Source: Cellvibrionaceae bacterium 1162T.S.0a.05 (GTDB taxonomy: Bacteria; Pseudomonadota; Gammaproteobacteria; Pseudomonadales; Cellvibrionaceae). Taken from it: a stretch of DNA of 64,000 nucleotides. The notes under the pieces are model-generated. The model was given only the letters and a program-made list of their open reading frames with translations. It was not told the origin of the DNA and ran no database searches. The stretch spans positions 2,917,501-2,981,500 of the forward strand of contig LANB01000001.1 of NCBI GenBank assembly GCA_000964245.1, written 5' to 3'. Of the stretch, positions 48,701 through 56,597 are shown in pieces (the stretch's first letter is position 1; the number at the start of each line of letters is the position of its first letter). A program made the position numbers and the translations under genes.

Positions 48701-49410
48701 CCGCACTTTCATCGCGAATGACCTTACTCGCAAGTAACTTCCCCTGGGCGGCAGGCGTCGCCAGTAAAAATTCGAGCCTTCGCCTTGAGCGCGCGACATC
48801 GCCGGACGGTCCTTACACGCAAACCGATATAGGAATTCAGTTAAACGATAGCGATGGCATAACCTTATTAGTGTCTGACCTCGACCTGGATTCTGATAAC
48901 GACACAATCGACGATGCTTACACTTTGGCACGCGGTGATTTTCGATTCGGTCGATTGCGTTTGCAGGATGCTTTTGGACCGGAAACAGCAGATCTCGCAG
49001 TCGAATTTGTCACCGAGTATTGGGACGGGGAGCTATGGCTGCGTAATGCTGATGACAGTTGTAGCAGCATTGCACTGAGTGAAATAAGTTATCCGGCGGG
49101 GTCGATAGATATCCCGGCAAACCGCAGTGTGAGTTTGGGCGCAGGTAGCAGTACCGGGACCTATTCATCGATTGCGGGCAGTGCAGTAAATTTTTCCACT
49201 GGTGATGCAGGCCATTACTTCAGCGCGCCCGGTGCCGGAAATATGGGCGATATTACGGTTGATGTTGATTTAACGAATTACCCCTGGCTGCGTTTCGATT
49301 GGGATCAGGATGGCACCTATGATGACAGTGCTTTACCCACCGGGCATTTTACTTTCGGTTCCTATCGTGGCCACGATCGAATTATTTATTGGCAGGAAAT
49401 ATTGCAGTAA
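45796..49410 (+). CDS. mshQ: MSHA-associated large surface protein MshQ with LamG domain
   Basis: A 1204-residue secreted protein with a signal peptide (cleavage near residue 25, LRAQ). The first 230 residues are Ser/Gly/Asn-rich beta structure (SPGVYTFSGTFNSNAFARIA). A LamG/concanavalin-like domain (about 255-475) follows, with VTAWIQANSWPASDLMTIAS, EWHHVAISYERGAQAIIIDG and GFIDEVRVYDQAL. The rest (about 480-1200) is a set of Ig-like and DUF6701-type beta domains characteristic of MshQ. Such a protein could sit at the pilus tip or cell surface and bind glycans. The ATG at 45796 is preferred over the GTG two codons earlier. Confidence 0.9.
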   Translation: MKVKLIIFSLLNIFLLISQELRAQTCADIFTGPIQTTTTGSNITMGWLSQVSGASGNTLDTPSLTDNSGLGMSCGSGACAASGSPSNQGSYSGGYPGGSNISTSWGQNISVSPGNYGNFYHGGNGTITFSPGVYTFSGTFNSNAFARIAISSPGTVSIFVQGNITLAYRFQFNVSNTDRYAFLHSAGNISIGNEVTANALFYGENVTVNFRAEVNGAIAARTQLTLQSLVDVNYDSVQVSNTDTNGFCSGGSSSGPNPIAEWRMEELSWNGTADEVVDSSANGLHGRAVAVNSNYPATSALSPAIAGDPGTCFYGTFDGPNAGYIQVNDPGNASILDLDEFTVTAWIQANSWPASDLMTIASKDDNFEFHLNPGGQIFWWWGNGSNRNLTSTVSVPRNEWHHVAISYERGAQAIIIDGVTRGTSSSNASIGQNNVSFYIGTDWNFDSRNFDGFIDEVRVYDQALNASDVAAIMAETHPCSGVPLIDHFEIDVGTGSASTCAATQITITAYDASNTVLTGYNGTIALSTSTNNGDWSGNDINGSLTAGGSDSGAASYTFDTADQGSIILDLANTHAETLTITVNDSTNGVVTSSSNLSFSENIFIVSPEATQIVGRDTEVEISLWRRDPSTGDCGIATAYNGNQNLKAWLIEQAEDPAGVDMTLSTTSLPLSRPASDNLNLNFTNGVATATLLESTFVGKYSLSIEDTASSFTSGSDISSASNDIIFRPFGFYLEATGNPAATDATGAVFTRAGQTFSLQASAVAWDSGDDLNDDGIPDGFDDDDPANNVNLADNTAAQGFGLESPGETLSLSAKLLSPLAGTDPGLSDGSAPGDARVLSSFALNGSTWSATTNDIQFDEVGIIEITAAVTDVLSGGDYMGSSQSANIIGKSTYVGRFTPDHFLISGVNMTEACEAVLPYSYMGEEFAISWSLQAVNASNTVTINYEGAYAKLISLGQLDFVAVDADGPTALSSRMTLLASNFPWAAGVASKNSSLRLERATSPDGPYTQTDIGIQLNDSDGITLLVSDLDLDSDNDTIDDAYTLARGDFRFGRLRLQDAFGPETADLAVEFVTEYWDGELWLRNADDSCSSIALSEISYPAGSIDIPANRSVSLGAGSSTGTYSSIAGSAVNFSTGDAGHYFSAPGAGNMGDITVDVDLTNYPWLRFDWDQDGTYDDSALPTGHFTFGSYRGHDRIIYWQEILQ

Positions 49411-49568
49411 CAGACTATTGAATGGGGTTATTCAAGCAAGCCGCACACCGTCGCTTTAATTTTGTCACATAACACCAATAAACATTCTTCCTGAACCGGT
49501 CTCTTGCTGTCAGCCTCAACATAGAGGCGTTACAATAAGGATTAAAACCAATCAGTTCAGGGGGCGTT

Positions 49569-50726
49569 GTGCGCGTATTTGCTGTAGTCATTTTTTGTGG
49601 GCTATTGGCCGCATGTGGTGGGTCATCCGGGTGGGAATCGTCCACTTCTTCGTCATCCTCATCGAGTAGCTCTTCCGCTTCTTCCAGTGCGTCAAGCAGT
49701 GCAAGCTCCAGTAGTAGTTCGGGGCAAACGGCATGTTCGAGGGAAAGTCTGGAAAGCCAGTTACAAAGTGAACTTGAGATGGTCAACACCGATACCGCGT
49801 TCTCGCTTTTTATTGAAGATGGCGAAGGTGAAACCTTTTTGTATAACCGGGATGACTACAACCTGGAAATGGAATTTGAATCGGCTTCTACATCGAAGTG
49901 GGTCACTGCAGCCGTGATTCTTAATATGGTCGATCAAGGCATGCTCAACTTATCCGATCGCCCACAGGATTATCTGAACGAAAGTGAATGGCCAATTCCA
50001 GAAGATGACCCCTTATATGGAATGACCTTGAGAACCTTATTAAATTTTACGTCGGGCTTAAGCAATAGCGTGGCGTGTACGAATATTCCTGGTGCGGATT
50101 TCTTTGCATGTGTTTCCAACATCGCTAGCAGTAACACAGCAAACGGAAAAACGCCGGGCACCGAATTTTACTATGGTAGCAACCATTTACAGGTTGCCGG
50201 AGCGATGGCCATACGTGCCAATGAAAGCTCGGGTTGGGCAGAAGTATTTGCCGACTTTAAAACTGAAACGGGCTTGTTTCCTAATTCAATTTACAATTTA
50301 CCGTCGGTAGGCAATCCGCGTTTGGCTGGTGGGATGTCAACGCGGGGTTCTGATTACATTCAATTTATTCGTGCATTCAAAAATGGCGATTTTTATTCGT
50401 CAACCGATTTGGTTAACCTTGCCAGTAGTGATCAAATTGCCACTGCGAGTATTGAAAATTCTCCTGCTTTTATGGGTTTGGGTGAGCAATGGCACTACGG
50501 TTACGGTATGTGGATGGAATGTCATTCCCTGCAATACAATTGCGAAACCGTTGCTCAGGTCTCCAGCCCCGGAGCCTATGGCGCTTACCCATTCTGGAAT
50601 AAAGCGCTGAATTATTTCGGCATTGTTGCGCGTCAAGGTGAGCTTGGTACTTTTACGGATGGCTATGCGGTTTTTGATAGCGTACGTGAAAATCTGGAAG
50701 CGTGGGTGAGTTGCGAACAGCCTTAA
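49569..50726 (+). CDS. Polyserine-linker lipoprotein, serine hydrolase of the beta-lactamase fold
   Basis: A 385-residue lipoprotein (lipobox LAAC, Cys16) with a Ser/Ala linker (about 24-51), then a domain of the beta-lactamase/penicillin-binding/esterase class. The nucleophile motif S-x-x-K is STSK (Ser107, Lys110) in SASTSKWVTAAVILN, and YYGSNHLQVAGAM supplies a Tyr motif. DDPLYGMTLRTLLNFTSGLS is typical of the family. Length and active site suggest an esterase or peptidase rather than a true beta-lactamase. Polyserine linkers are a trait of secreted proteins in Cellvibrionaceae. A GTG start has a good AGGGGG ribosome site. Substrate is unknown. Confidence 0.88.
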   Translation: MRVFAVVIFCGLLAACGGSSGWESSTSSSSSSSSSSASSSASSSASSSSSSGQTACSRESLESQLQSELEMVNTDTAFSLFIEDGEGETFLYNRDDYNLEMEFESASTSKWVTAAVILNMVDQGMLNLSDRPQDYLNESEWPIPEDDPLYGMTLRTLLNFTSGLSNSVACTNIPGADFFACVSNIASSNTANGKTPGTEFYYGSNHLQVAGAMAIRANESSGWAEVFADFKTETGLFPNSIYNLPSVGNPRLAGGMSTRGSDYIQFIRAFKNGDFYSSTDLVNLASSDQIATASIENSPAFMGLGEQWHYGYGMWMECHSLQYNCETVAQVSSPGAYGAYPFWNKALNYFGIVARQGELGTFTDGYAVFDSVRENLEAWVSCEQP

Positions 50727-51478
50727 ATATTCACCCAGCTACTTAATGCCTTCAATTTAAACTGGTGATTCTGATAACTTAAGATCACACCGTCTTTGAG
50801 TATGTGGTCGATACGCACATTCTCTCGTAAATTCTGGCCTTCTGCTTTTCGCTGTTCGTTTATTGTGATGTAACTTCTCCCGCGCTCACCAGCATATTGG
50901 TGGCCGGAGTAATTCAGTGAGGGTAGGGCGTTTAGAATCGTCCATGGGAGTTGGCCAACGCTTCCAATCTGAGGGTAATCGCTGAGCAGGGTTGGCTTTT
51001 TGGGAGGGGCTTGTACTGGCGCAGTGGTATCTATTTGAGCCGCGACCTTTTGTTCGTTTGCAGGAGCAAGCGGTTTGCTTGTTTCTTCGCTTTCTTTCTG
51101 TGCATAAAGCGTATTTATAGCGGGTTGTTGTGCGGGCTTTTCAATTTTTTTGGGTTGAATGGCTGCCGGGGCTTCACTCTCTTTTTTTACGAGTACCGGT
51201 TTCGGCAGCCCCGGGATCCTGGTGCTTTTTTTAGGGGCTTCCACCGCTTCGGGTTGGTGGGTGATTGTGGGGCCGGGTGTTGACGGTGTGTACACGCGAT
51301 AAAGCCAAAAGGCCAGGCCAAGAAGTAGCAAAATAAAAAGAACCATCACGGTGTAGTGCCACCAGGGGCGCCCTGCTTGAAAGGCCTGGGTGTCCTGCAC
51401 AGTATTGATACCGGGAGGGGTCGCGGTGTTTTGTCTCTCTCGGTCGGCTTTGTTGAGTGCGTCGAGTATCAGTGACAT
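50723..51478 (-). CDS. gspB: Type II secretion protein GspB
   Basis: A 251-residue bitopic protein with the family start MSLILDALNKADRERQ, a membrane helix at about 42-63, a Pro/Lys/Ala-rich linker (70-165), and the C-terminal GspB/PilP-like domain (LPWTILNALPSLNYSGHQYA and VILSYQNHQFKLKAL). With GspA it helps place the secretin in the outer membrane through peptidoglycan. It follows gspA by 11 bases and its stop overlaps the 3' end of the convergent polyserine gene by four bases. Confidence 0.92.
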   Translation of the reverse strand: MSLILDALNKADRERQNTATPPGINTVQDTQAFQAGRPWWHYTVMVLFILLLLGLAFWLYRVYTPSTPGPTITHQPEAVEAPKKSTRIPGLPKPVLVKKESEAPAAIQPKKIEKPAQQPAINTLYAQKESEETSKPLAPANEQKVAAQIDTTAPVQAPPKKPTLLSDYPQIGSVGQLPWTILNALPSLNYSGHQYAGERGRSYITINEQRKAEGQNLRENVRIDHILKDGVILSYQNHQFKLKALSSWVNI

Positions 51479-51489
51479 GATTCTTTCGC

Positions 51490-53247
51490 CTATTGTTCTT
51501 CTGTTTGCGCGATTCGCGCGGCAAGGGTCAGGTCGATGCCCAGGGTTTCGTTGAGCTTCATCAGGGTTTGTTGGCCGACAATGCCATCATCTGCCAGCTG
51601 GTTTTCTCGTTGGAATATTTTAACGCGTTGTTCCAGACGTTCATTGAAATAGGTCGTGGTCAGCGGTGATTGTTGGCCGTCAATTTCAGCAAATTGTTTG
51701 GCGAGCCATTCAATGGTTTGGCTTCGTTGGCCGCGAATCAGTGGTTCTTTAAAGCCTGGTGGTCGCTTCCAAATGTAAAAAGCTTCGCCGTTCCAGAGAG
51801 GACCGAGTTCCTGCAAGCTCATGCTATAGCTCTCGCCTGTGGTATCGAGCAGGGTTGCTGTTTCGTCATCCATTGCGGTAATAAGCGCATAGGATTCGAA
51901 CTTGTCTTCGCTAGTCAGGCTCAATACCGCCGGCCGATTAATTTCACGGAGTTCACGCCAATTTGCGAGGTCGACATTTCGACATTCGATATTTTGCTCG
52001 GAAAGCTGCCAGCAAGGGTAACTGGCGCTATCGACCTCAATACCGTTCCATGCAAAGAGTTGGGCTTGAGCGGAAAGTGACGCGGCGTAATAAGGCTGGG
52101 GTGCTTGCGAAGGTTCGGAAGCCAGCACTGTTGTAGAAAGTACCGCTGGATCATGTGGCTCGGGTGAAAGGGTCCCGGAATTGGGGTCCCCGGATGGCAT
52201 TGTCGAGGATGCTGCTGAGCCAGGTGCAGCACCTTCTGATATCGGTGCGCTGTTTGCCGAAGTGGGGGTGAGTGATTGTTCGGTCGGTTCCCGAACAAGG
52301 TTCGGAGAATGGGGTGGGGAGGAGTTACCCGAACGCAGCAACAAAACACTGAGAATGGCGACCGCAATGGCGCTTAAAACAACTAGCGAGACCGGTATCC
52401 ACCAATGCGGACGTACTTGACTCGGTTCAAGAGGCGTGTGGCCAGTGACTTCATTTTTGGCCAGTTCGAAAATTTTGTTGTCGATGCGTGTTTTATTGTG
52501 GCCGTAGGCGCCGATCAATATACGTTCACATATTATGTTGATCTTTCTTGGAATCCCGCCAGTAAAAGCGTGTATGCGCTTGATAATTCGTGGAGTAAAC
52601 GGGTTGCGGTCATCCGGCATCCCGGCCACGTGCAAGCGGTGATTAATGTAGGACCAGGTTTCTTCCACATTGAGAGGGCGCAAATGAAAACGGGCGGTGA
52701 TGCGTTGGGACAGCTGTCTCAAGCGGGGCTGAGACAGGAGCGTATTCAATTCCGGCTGGCCCACAAGGACGATTTGCAAGAGCTTCTCAGTATTGGTTTC
52801 GAGGTTGGTGAGGAGCCGTATCTGTTCGAGGACTTCCGCCGATAACAGTTGGGCTTCGTCAATTAACAAAACGGTGTTTCGCCCTTCACGGTGGTTCTCC
52901 AGCAAGCGTTCTTGCAAGGCATCTGTCAGGACTTTAATGCTGTCCTTGCTCTTGTCGTAATCGATATGAAGCTCGTCGCAAACTGTCCCAAGAATCTCAA
53001 TGGCATCGGCCATGGGGTTGAGCACAATGGCAATTTCGGTGTTTTCCGGTAATTGCTCCAGCAGGCTGCGAATTATCGTGGTCTTGCCTGTTCCCACCTC
53101 GCCACTGAGCATGACAAAGCCGCCACCCTGGACGCCATAGAGCAGGTGGGCGAGGGCTTCCTTGTGCTGCTTGCTCATGTAGAGGTAGCGCGGGTTAACA
53201 GCAATGGAAAATGCAGGTTCGTTCAGGCCAAAGTACTTGTGATACAT
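51490..53247 (-). CDS. gspA: Type II secretion ATPase GspA (ExeA)
   Basis: A 585-residue protein: AAA ATPase (1-270; Walker A GEVGTGKT at 49-56, Walker B VLLIDEAQ), a membrane helix near 285-307, a low-complexity Ser/Pro linker (310-370), a C39-like region (about 385-480), and a peptidoglycan-binding domain (about 510-570, FQRENQLADDGIVGQQTL). The N-terminal 270 residues are similar to MshM in the MSHA operon. The rest of the type II secretion operon is not nearby, which is common for gspAB. Confidence 0.94.
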   Translation of the reverse strand: MYHKYFGLNEPAFSIAVNPRYLYMSKQHKEALAHLLYGVQGGGFVMLSGEVGTGKTTIIRSLLEQLPENTEIAIVLNPMADAIEILGTVCDELHIDYDKSKDSIKVLTDALQERLLENHREGRNTVLLIDEAQLLSAEVLEQIRLLTNLETNTEKLLQIVLVGQPELNTLLSQPRLRQLSQRITARFHLRPLNVEETWSYINHRLHVAGMPDDRNPFTPRIIKRIHAFTGGIPRKINIICERILIGAYGHNKTRIDNKIFELAKNEVTGHTPLEPSQVRPHWWIPVSLVVLSAIAVAILSVLLLRSGNSSPPHSPNLVREPTEQSLTPTSANSAPISEGAAPGSAASSTMPSGDPNSGTLSPEPHDPAVLSTTVLASEPSQAPQPYYAASLSAQAQLFAWNGIEVDSASYPCWQLSEQNIECRNVDLANWRELREINRPAVLSLTSEDKFESYALITAMDDETATLLDTTGESYSMSLQELGPLWNGEAFYIWKRPPGFKEPLIRGQRSQTIEWLAKQFAEIDGQQSPLTTTYFNERLEQRVKIFQRENQLADDGIVGQQTLMKLNETLGIDLTLAARIAQTEEQ

Positions 53248-53350
53248 CTTCAGTGTCAGTTTTGTTTATTATTCGCTAAGCTTTTCGCTGAGCGCTATTT
53301 TACATAGAAAGTGGCTTTTACGCTTTGAGAAAGAGTAATCGGAGTTCGTT

Positions 53351-53743
53351 ATGGAGATGAGTATTGCCACCCCAAGCCTGTTGTTCCCGGCGATCTCGCT
53401 GTTGATGTTGGCGTACACCAACCGATTCATCACGCTTGCGAACGTCATAAGGCATTTGAGCAAATTGGAGGATGCAAGTTCCGAAGGGCTGGTGAGAAGG
53501 CAGATAGAAAATCTCCGAAAACGCCTGCAGATCATTCGGGCGATGCAGACTTTTGGCGTGTTGTCCTTTTTGGTTTGTACCCTTGCAATGTTTGCCCTGT
53601 TTCTGGGATGGATTGCGGTGGGGCAGGTGTTATTTGGCGTCAGCCTTTTGCTGTTGGTGGTCTCCCTTCTGTGTTCCCTTTACGAAGTGCAAATTTCCAC
53701 CGATGCCATCAATATTGAGCTGGAGCGTATAGGCCGCAGTTAA
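53351..53743 (+). CDS. DUF2721 family membrane protein
   Basis: A 130-residue protein with three predicted membrane helices (about 8-27, 73-93, 95-112) and a cytoplasmic helical loop rich in Arg and Lys. It matches the DUF2721 family; conserved features are the N-terminal FPAISLLMLAYTNRF and the LCSLYEVQISTDAI end. No function is known. It has GGAG six bases before its ATG and is convergent with the GcvR-like gene, ten bases apart. Confidence 0.85.
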   Translation: MEMSIATPSLLFPAISLLMLAYTNRFITLANVIRHLSKLEDASSEGLVRRQIENLRKRLQIIRAMQTFGVLSFLVCTLAMFALFLGWIAVGQVLFGVSLLLLVVSLLCSLYEVQISTDAINIELERIGRS

Positions 53744-53753
53744 GCCGGGGTTC

Positions 53754-54275
53754 CTAGAGGGACGCATCCAGACTGATATCAATTGCCAGCTCGTTGGCCA
53801 ATTTTTCCAACTGTTCCTGAATATCGTGCAGTTGTACCCCTTCGGGGAGCTGCACCAGCCCTTCCGCTTCGAATAGGGGCTCACCGCTATACGGCATGCT
53901 GGAGTACCGCGTATTCATCTCGCTGACATTAATGGCGGCTTCCGTAAAGATATGGGACAGCTCTTTGACAATTCCCGGGCGGTCAGGTCCGACGGCGTGA
54001 AAATTGGCTTGGCGAAGTGTGCTATCACCCTCAACCTTGCCACCTTCAATAATGATATTGATGCCGTCTTCCCGCAGGGCGCGTAGCGCTTCAGCGAGTG
54101 CAGGCGCGCGCTTTTCATCCACCTGTATGCGTACGACCCCCGCAAATTTTCCTGCGAGTTGAGTAAGGCGGCTTTCCAACCAATTGCCACCATTGTTTTT
54201 AACCGCGTTGGCTAGCGCCTCGACGATGCCGGGCTTATCGTCACTAATAATGGTAAGAATTAAATCTACAAGCAT
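53754..54275 (-). CDS. GcvR-like double ACT-domain regulator
   Basis: A 173-residue protein with two ACT domains (about 5-75 and 92-165): LILTIISDDKPGIVEALANA, where DDKPGIV is the ligand-binding turn, and VGPDRPGIVKELSHIF in the second. The architecture is that of GcvR, the glycine cleavage system repressor partner. It acts by protein contact, not as a DNA-binding protein. No gcv gene is in the window, and related proteins with other roles exist. Confidence 0.85.
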   Translation of the reverse strand: MLVDLILTIISDDKPGIVEALANAVKNNGGNWLESRLTQLAGKFAGVVRIQVDEKRAPALAEALRALREDGINIIIEGGKVEGDSTLRQANFHAVGPDRPGIVKELSHIFTEAAINVSEMNTRYSSMPYSGEPLFEAEGLVQLPEGVQLHDIQEQLEKLANELAIDISLDASL

Positions 54276-54418
54276 GGGAGTTTATTTTTTTAATGGTTTT
54301 CGGTTTGGCTTTTTATAGGTAAACAGGCGTGCGAGCATACAACGATTTGAATCCACTCGGCGTGACCTTGCCGTTTAGGATAGTATAGTGCCAGATGTAA
54401 TGGCTGGACAGACTTCTT

Positions 54419-54661
54419 ATGATTGTTGTTCCCCCCGATCGCATAGCGAACGATCTCCTCGATGCCTTGCTGGAAAGTTATATAAGTCGTGAGGGCACGG
54501 ATTATGGAGAAACCGAGCTGAGTTTGGACGACAAGCTGCGTGTGCTCAAGCCGCAGATAAAGCGAGGGGAAGTTCTGATCATTTACGATGAAAGTAGCGA
54601 AAGTTTTAATTTACTGTCCCGCGAGGACTACCTCCGCCAGTCAGGCGAACCAGACGCATAA
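54419..54661 (+). CDS. yheU: YheU family protein
   Basis: An 80-residue protein matching the YheU/UPF0270 family over its length (MIVVPPDRIANDLLDALLES, then REGTDYGETELSLDDK and GEVLIIYDESSESFNLL). Function unknown. It precedes tusA by about 35 bases and may be cotranscribed. Confidence 0.92.
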   Translation: MIVVPPDRIANDLLDALLESYISREGTDYGETELSLDDKLRVLKPQIKRGEVLIIYDESSESFNLLSREDYLRQSGEPDA

Positions 54662-54696
54662 CGCCAGAACGAATGACAGGTTGCAATCAATCCATC

Positions 54697-54942
54697 ATGA
54701 GTACAGACAACACACGTGAAATCATAGTTGATGCGAAAGGCTTGATATGCCCCGAACCGGTGATGATGCTGCATACGGCAGTGCGTGACGCCCAGCCCGG
54801 GCAGACAATTACACTGCTCTCCACTGACCCGGCTTCAGAGCGTGATGTTGAAAAATTCTGTCGTTTTCTTAACCACTCACTCATCCGGGTAGAGAAAGTT
54901 GAAGAACTGTGGACCTTTGTGCTGCAGAAGGGCGATAAATAA
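54697..54942 (+). CDS. tusA: TusA family sulfur carrier protein
   Basis: An 81-residue protein with the TusA signature GLICPEPVMML, whose Cys receives persulfide sulfur for tRNA thiouridylation or other sulfur transfer. E. coli TusA is also 81 residues. An in-frame ATG at 54673 would add eight residues; neither start has a good ribosome site. Confidence 0.92.
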   Translation: MSTDNTREIIVDAKGLICPEPVMMLHTAVRDAQPGQTITLLSTDPASERDVEKFCRFLNHSLIRVEKVEELWTFVLQKGDK

Positions 54943-55078
54943 CAATGACTTTTGTCGTGAGTGAGTGCGAACAAGGTAAGGCACAATTAGGCAAAGGAAA
55001 TTAAGAGGGTAGCGAAGCCGGACACTTGCATTTGCGTGTCAGTCAGTTCGCATTTCATAAGCCCCGAGGCAAACTTGA

Positions 55079-55102
55079 AAAGGGAAGCTAGCGCTTCCCT
55101 TT
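55079..55102 (+). terminator. Bidirectional terminator between tusA and the leftward unknown gene
   Basis: AAAGGGAAGC and GCTTCCCTTT form a perfect 10-bp stem with loop TAGC. It is followed by a T-rich run on the plus strand and flanked by TTTTC on the minus strand. It ends transcripts from both sides. Confidence 0.8.
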
Positions 55103-55116
55103 ACTTTGTTTTGTGC

Positions 55117-55824
55117 TTATGAACTTGCGGATTCTTCAACCAGCAGCGATATCGCCGCCAGGGCCTCGGGATCTTCCGATTTTATTTTGTTCGCAATATG
55201 GTGTTGGAAAAAATAACGGAAGGTCGGATTTGTTTGAGCCGGGTACAAACATTCATCGCCGGGCAGCACGGGGGTGCTCACAACTTTTTTCTCATCGATG
55301 AGCATGCCACAAATCTTGCCATCGTTGTGCAAACGCCAACTGACGACTTCCTGCAAGATCAGGTTTTTGTATTCGGAATCGGAGCGGACTGCATGCGTGC
55401 CGATGGTATCCGGTATTTCCTGGATAATTTCATCGCCTTTTTCGCATTCGTACTCGTAGTACTCCGCAGCTGTTTCCAATTCCACAACCTTGTGAATAGG
55501 GGGCTCAAAAAATAATTCATCGATGCCGGGATCGTAGTAGCCTTCAAAGGCGCCGTTAAGTGGGTCTTCGATTTCCGGGCAGGCAATAATATCATCCAGC
55601 CAGGGTACCATTCCCACTACTTCGCCATTTGCTCGCAAGCCCCAACACAGCACTTTCAGACTAAAAAACTTGTCTCCACTGGCTTCATTGGAGTAAAGCA
55701 TTTCGAGGCCGTCGAGTTCAGGTGAGAGTCTGATTATGCGAGAGTCGCTAAGGGCTGACCAGGATTTCCCGGTGAAAAGGTCGATCACATTATCCTTCGT
55801 GTGACCATTGTCTGAGGTTTTCAT
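55117..55824 (-). CDS. Conserved hypothetical protein with internal duplication
   Basis: A 235-residue, acidic, probably cytoplasmic protein without signal peptide or membrane helix. I do not recognise its family. Two stretches 102 residues apart resemble each other: LCWGLRANGEVVGM (59-72) and VSWRLHNDGKICGM (161-174), each followed by an acidic loop and a CPEI/TPVL segment. This suggests a duplicated small beta domain. A Gly-Tyr-Asp-Pro patch and an EYYEYECEKGDE acidic patch lie between. It has a strong GGAGG ribosome site before its ATG. The upstream region contains palindromes. Confidence 0.7.
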   Translation of the reverse strand: MKTSDNGHTKDNVIDLFTGKSWSALSDSRIIRLSPELDGLEMLYSNEASGDKFFSLKVLCWGLRANGEVVGMVPWLDDIIACPEIEDPLNGAFEGYYDPGIDELFFEPPIHKVVELETAAEYYEYECEKGDEIIQEIPDTIGTHAVRSDSEYKNLILQEVVSWRLHNDGKICGMLIDEKKVVSTPVLPGDECLYPAQTNPTFRYFFQHHIANKIKSEDPEALAAISLLVEESASS

Positions 55825-55889
55825 AATACTACCTCCGAGGGTCGGTCCATTGCTCGCCGAAATTGGCTTGCTATCTTGGACATTGCACA

Positions 55890-55908
55890 GGCAGTTTTTT
55901 TAACTGCC
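55890..55908. promoter_or_regulatory. Inverted repeat between divergent genes
   Basis: GGCAGTT TTTTT AACTGCC is a perfect 7-bp inverted repeat in the 200-base divergent region. It is not followed by a T run on either strand, so it is more likely an operator or leader hairpin than a terminator. Confidence 0.35.
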
Positions 55909-55954
55909 GCTACATACAGTATAGATTGTTTTGGCTAAACACAATACCTTGTGG

Positions 55955-55970
55955 GAATAAAATTTTATTC
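55955..55970. promoter_or_regulatory. AT-rich 16-base palindrome upstream of epmC
   Basis: GAATAAAATTTTATTC is a perfect palindrome 55 bases before the epmC ATG. It may be a regulator site; no known consensus was recognised. Confidence 0.3.
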
Positions 55971-56024
55971 TTGCGATAATTCGCACCGTAATTGTACGAA
56001 TGCCCGATCTTGAACACCTGAAAA

Positions 56025-56597
56025 ATGAATATAGCAGTCACAGAATTCGGCCATCAGGCCAGCCCCTCTCTTTTACGTTTACAGGCCGTGTTTCACGACG
56101 TCCTCGGACAACGCTGGCGAACCCGCTTACAAGGCGGCGCACAGGAACCTTTTTATCAGGCTGCGACGGATATCGAGGCGGACGCAATCATCTTTTTTAC
56201 GCGGGATTATTTTGCCAGTGCATTACATGAAATTGCCCATTGGTGTGTCGCTGGTGAAGAGCGGCGAAAACGAGATGATTACGGATATTGGTATGCCCCT
56301 GATGGGCGCAATGCTGAACAGCAAGCGGCTTTTGAAAAAGTGGAAGTGGTGCCGCAAGCTTATGAATGGATTTTTAGTGTGGCCTGTGCAAGCCCTTTTC
56401 GTGTCAGTGCTGACAATCTCGCTATGCCCGAAGGAGCTGGCCGGGAATTTAAAATTGCCATATGGCAGCAAGTCAGGGCGTTTTGCGAAACCGGTTTGCC
56501 GCTCAGGCCTCGCTTGTTTACAGAGGCGCTTGCGCAAGAATTCAAGCAGCCGATGGTACTGAATAAAAACAATTTTAATCTGGATTCGATTTTGTGA
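56025..56597 (+). CDS. epmC: Elongation factor P hydroxylase EpmC
   Basis: A 190-residue protein of the EpmC (YfcM) family, which hydroxylates the beta-lysylated lysine of elongation factor P. The metal-binding-type sequence FASALHEIAHWCVAGEERR and DDYGYWYAPDGRNAEQQAAF are conserved over the length. It overlaps the exonuclease gene by four bases. The partners epmA and epmB are not in the window. Confidence 0.93.
   Translation: MNIAVTEFGHQASPSLLRLQAVFHDVLGQRWRTRLQGGAQEPFYQAATDIEADAIIFFTRDYFASALHEIAHWCVAGEERRKRDDYGYWYAPDGRNAEQQAAFEKVEVVPQAYEWIFSVACASPFRVSADNLAMPEGAGREFKIAIWQQVRAFCETGLPLRPRLFTEALAQEFKQPMVLNKNNFNLDSIL

Noticed and set aside
49418-49436. Hairpin TTGAAT...ATTCAA after mshQ as a terminator
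   Set aside because: The stem is short and no T run follows it.
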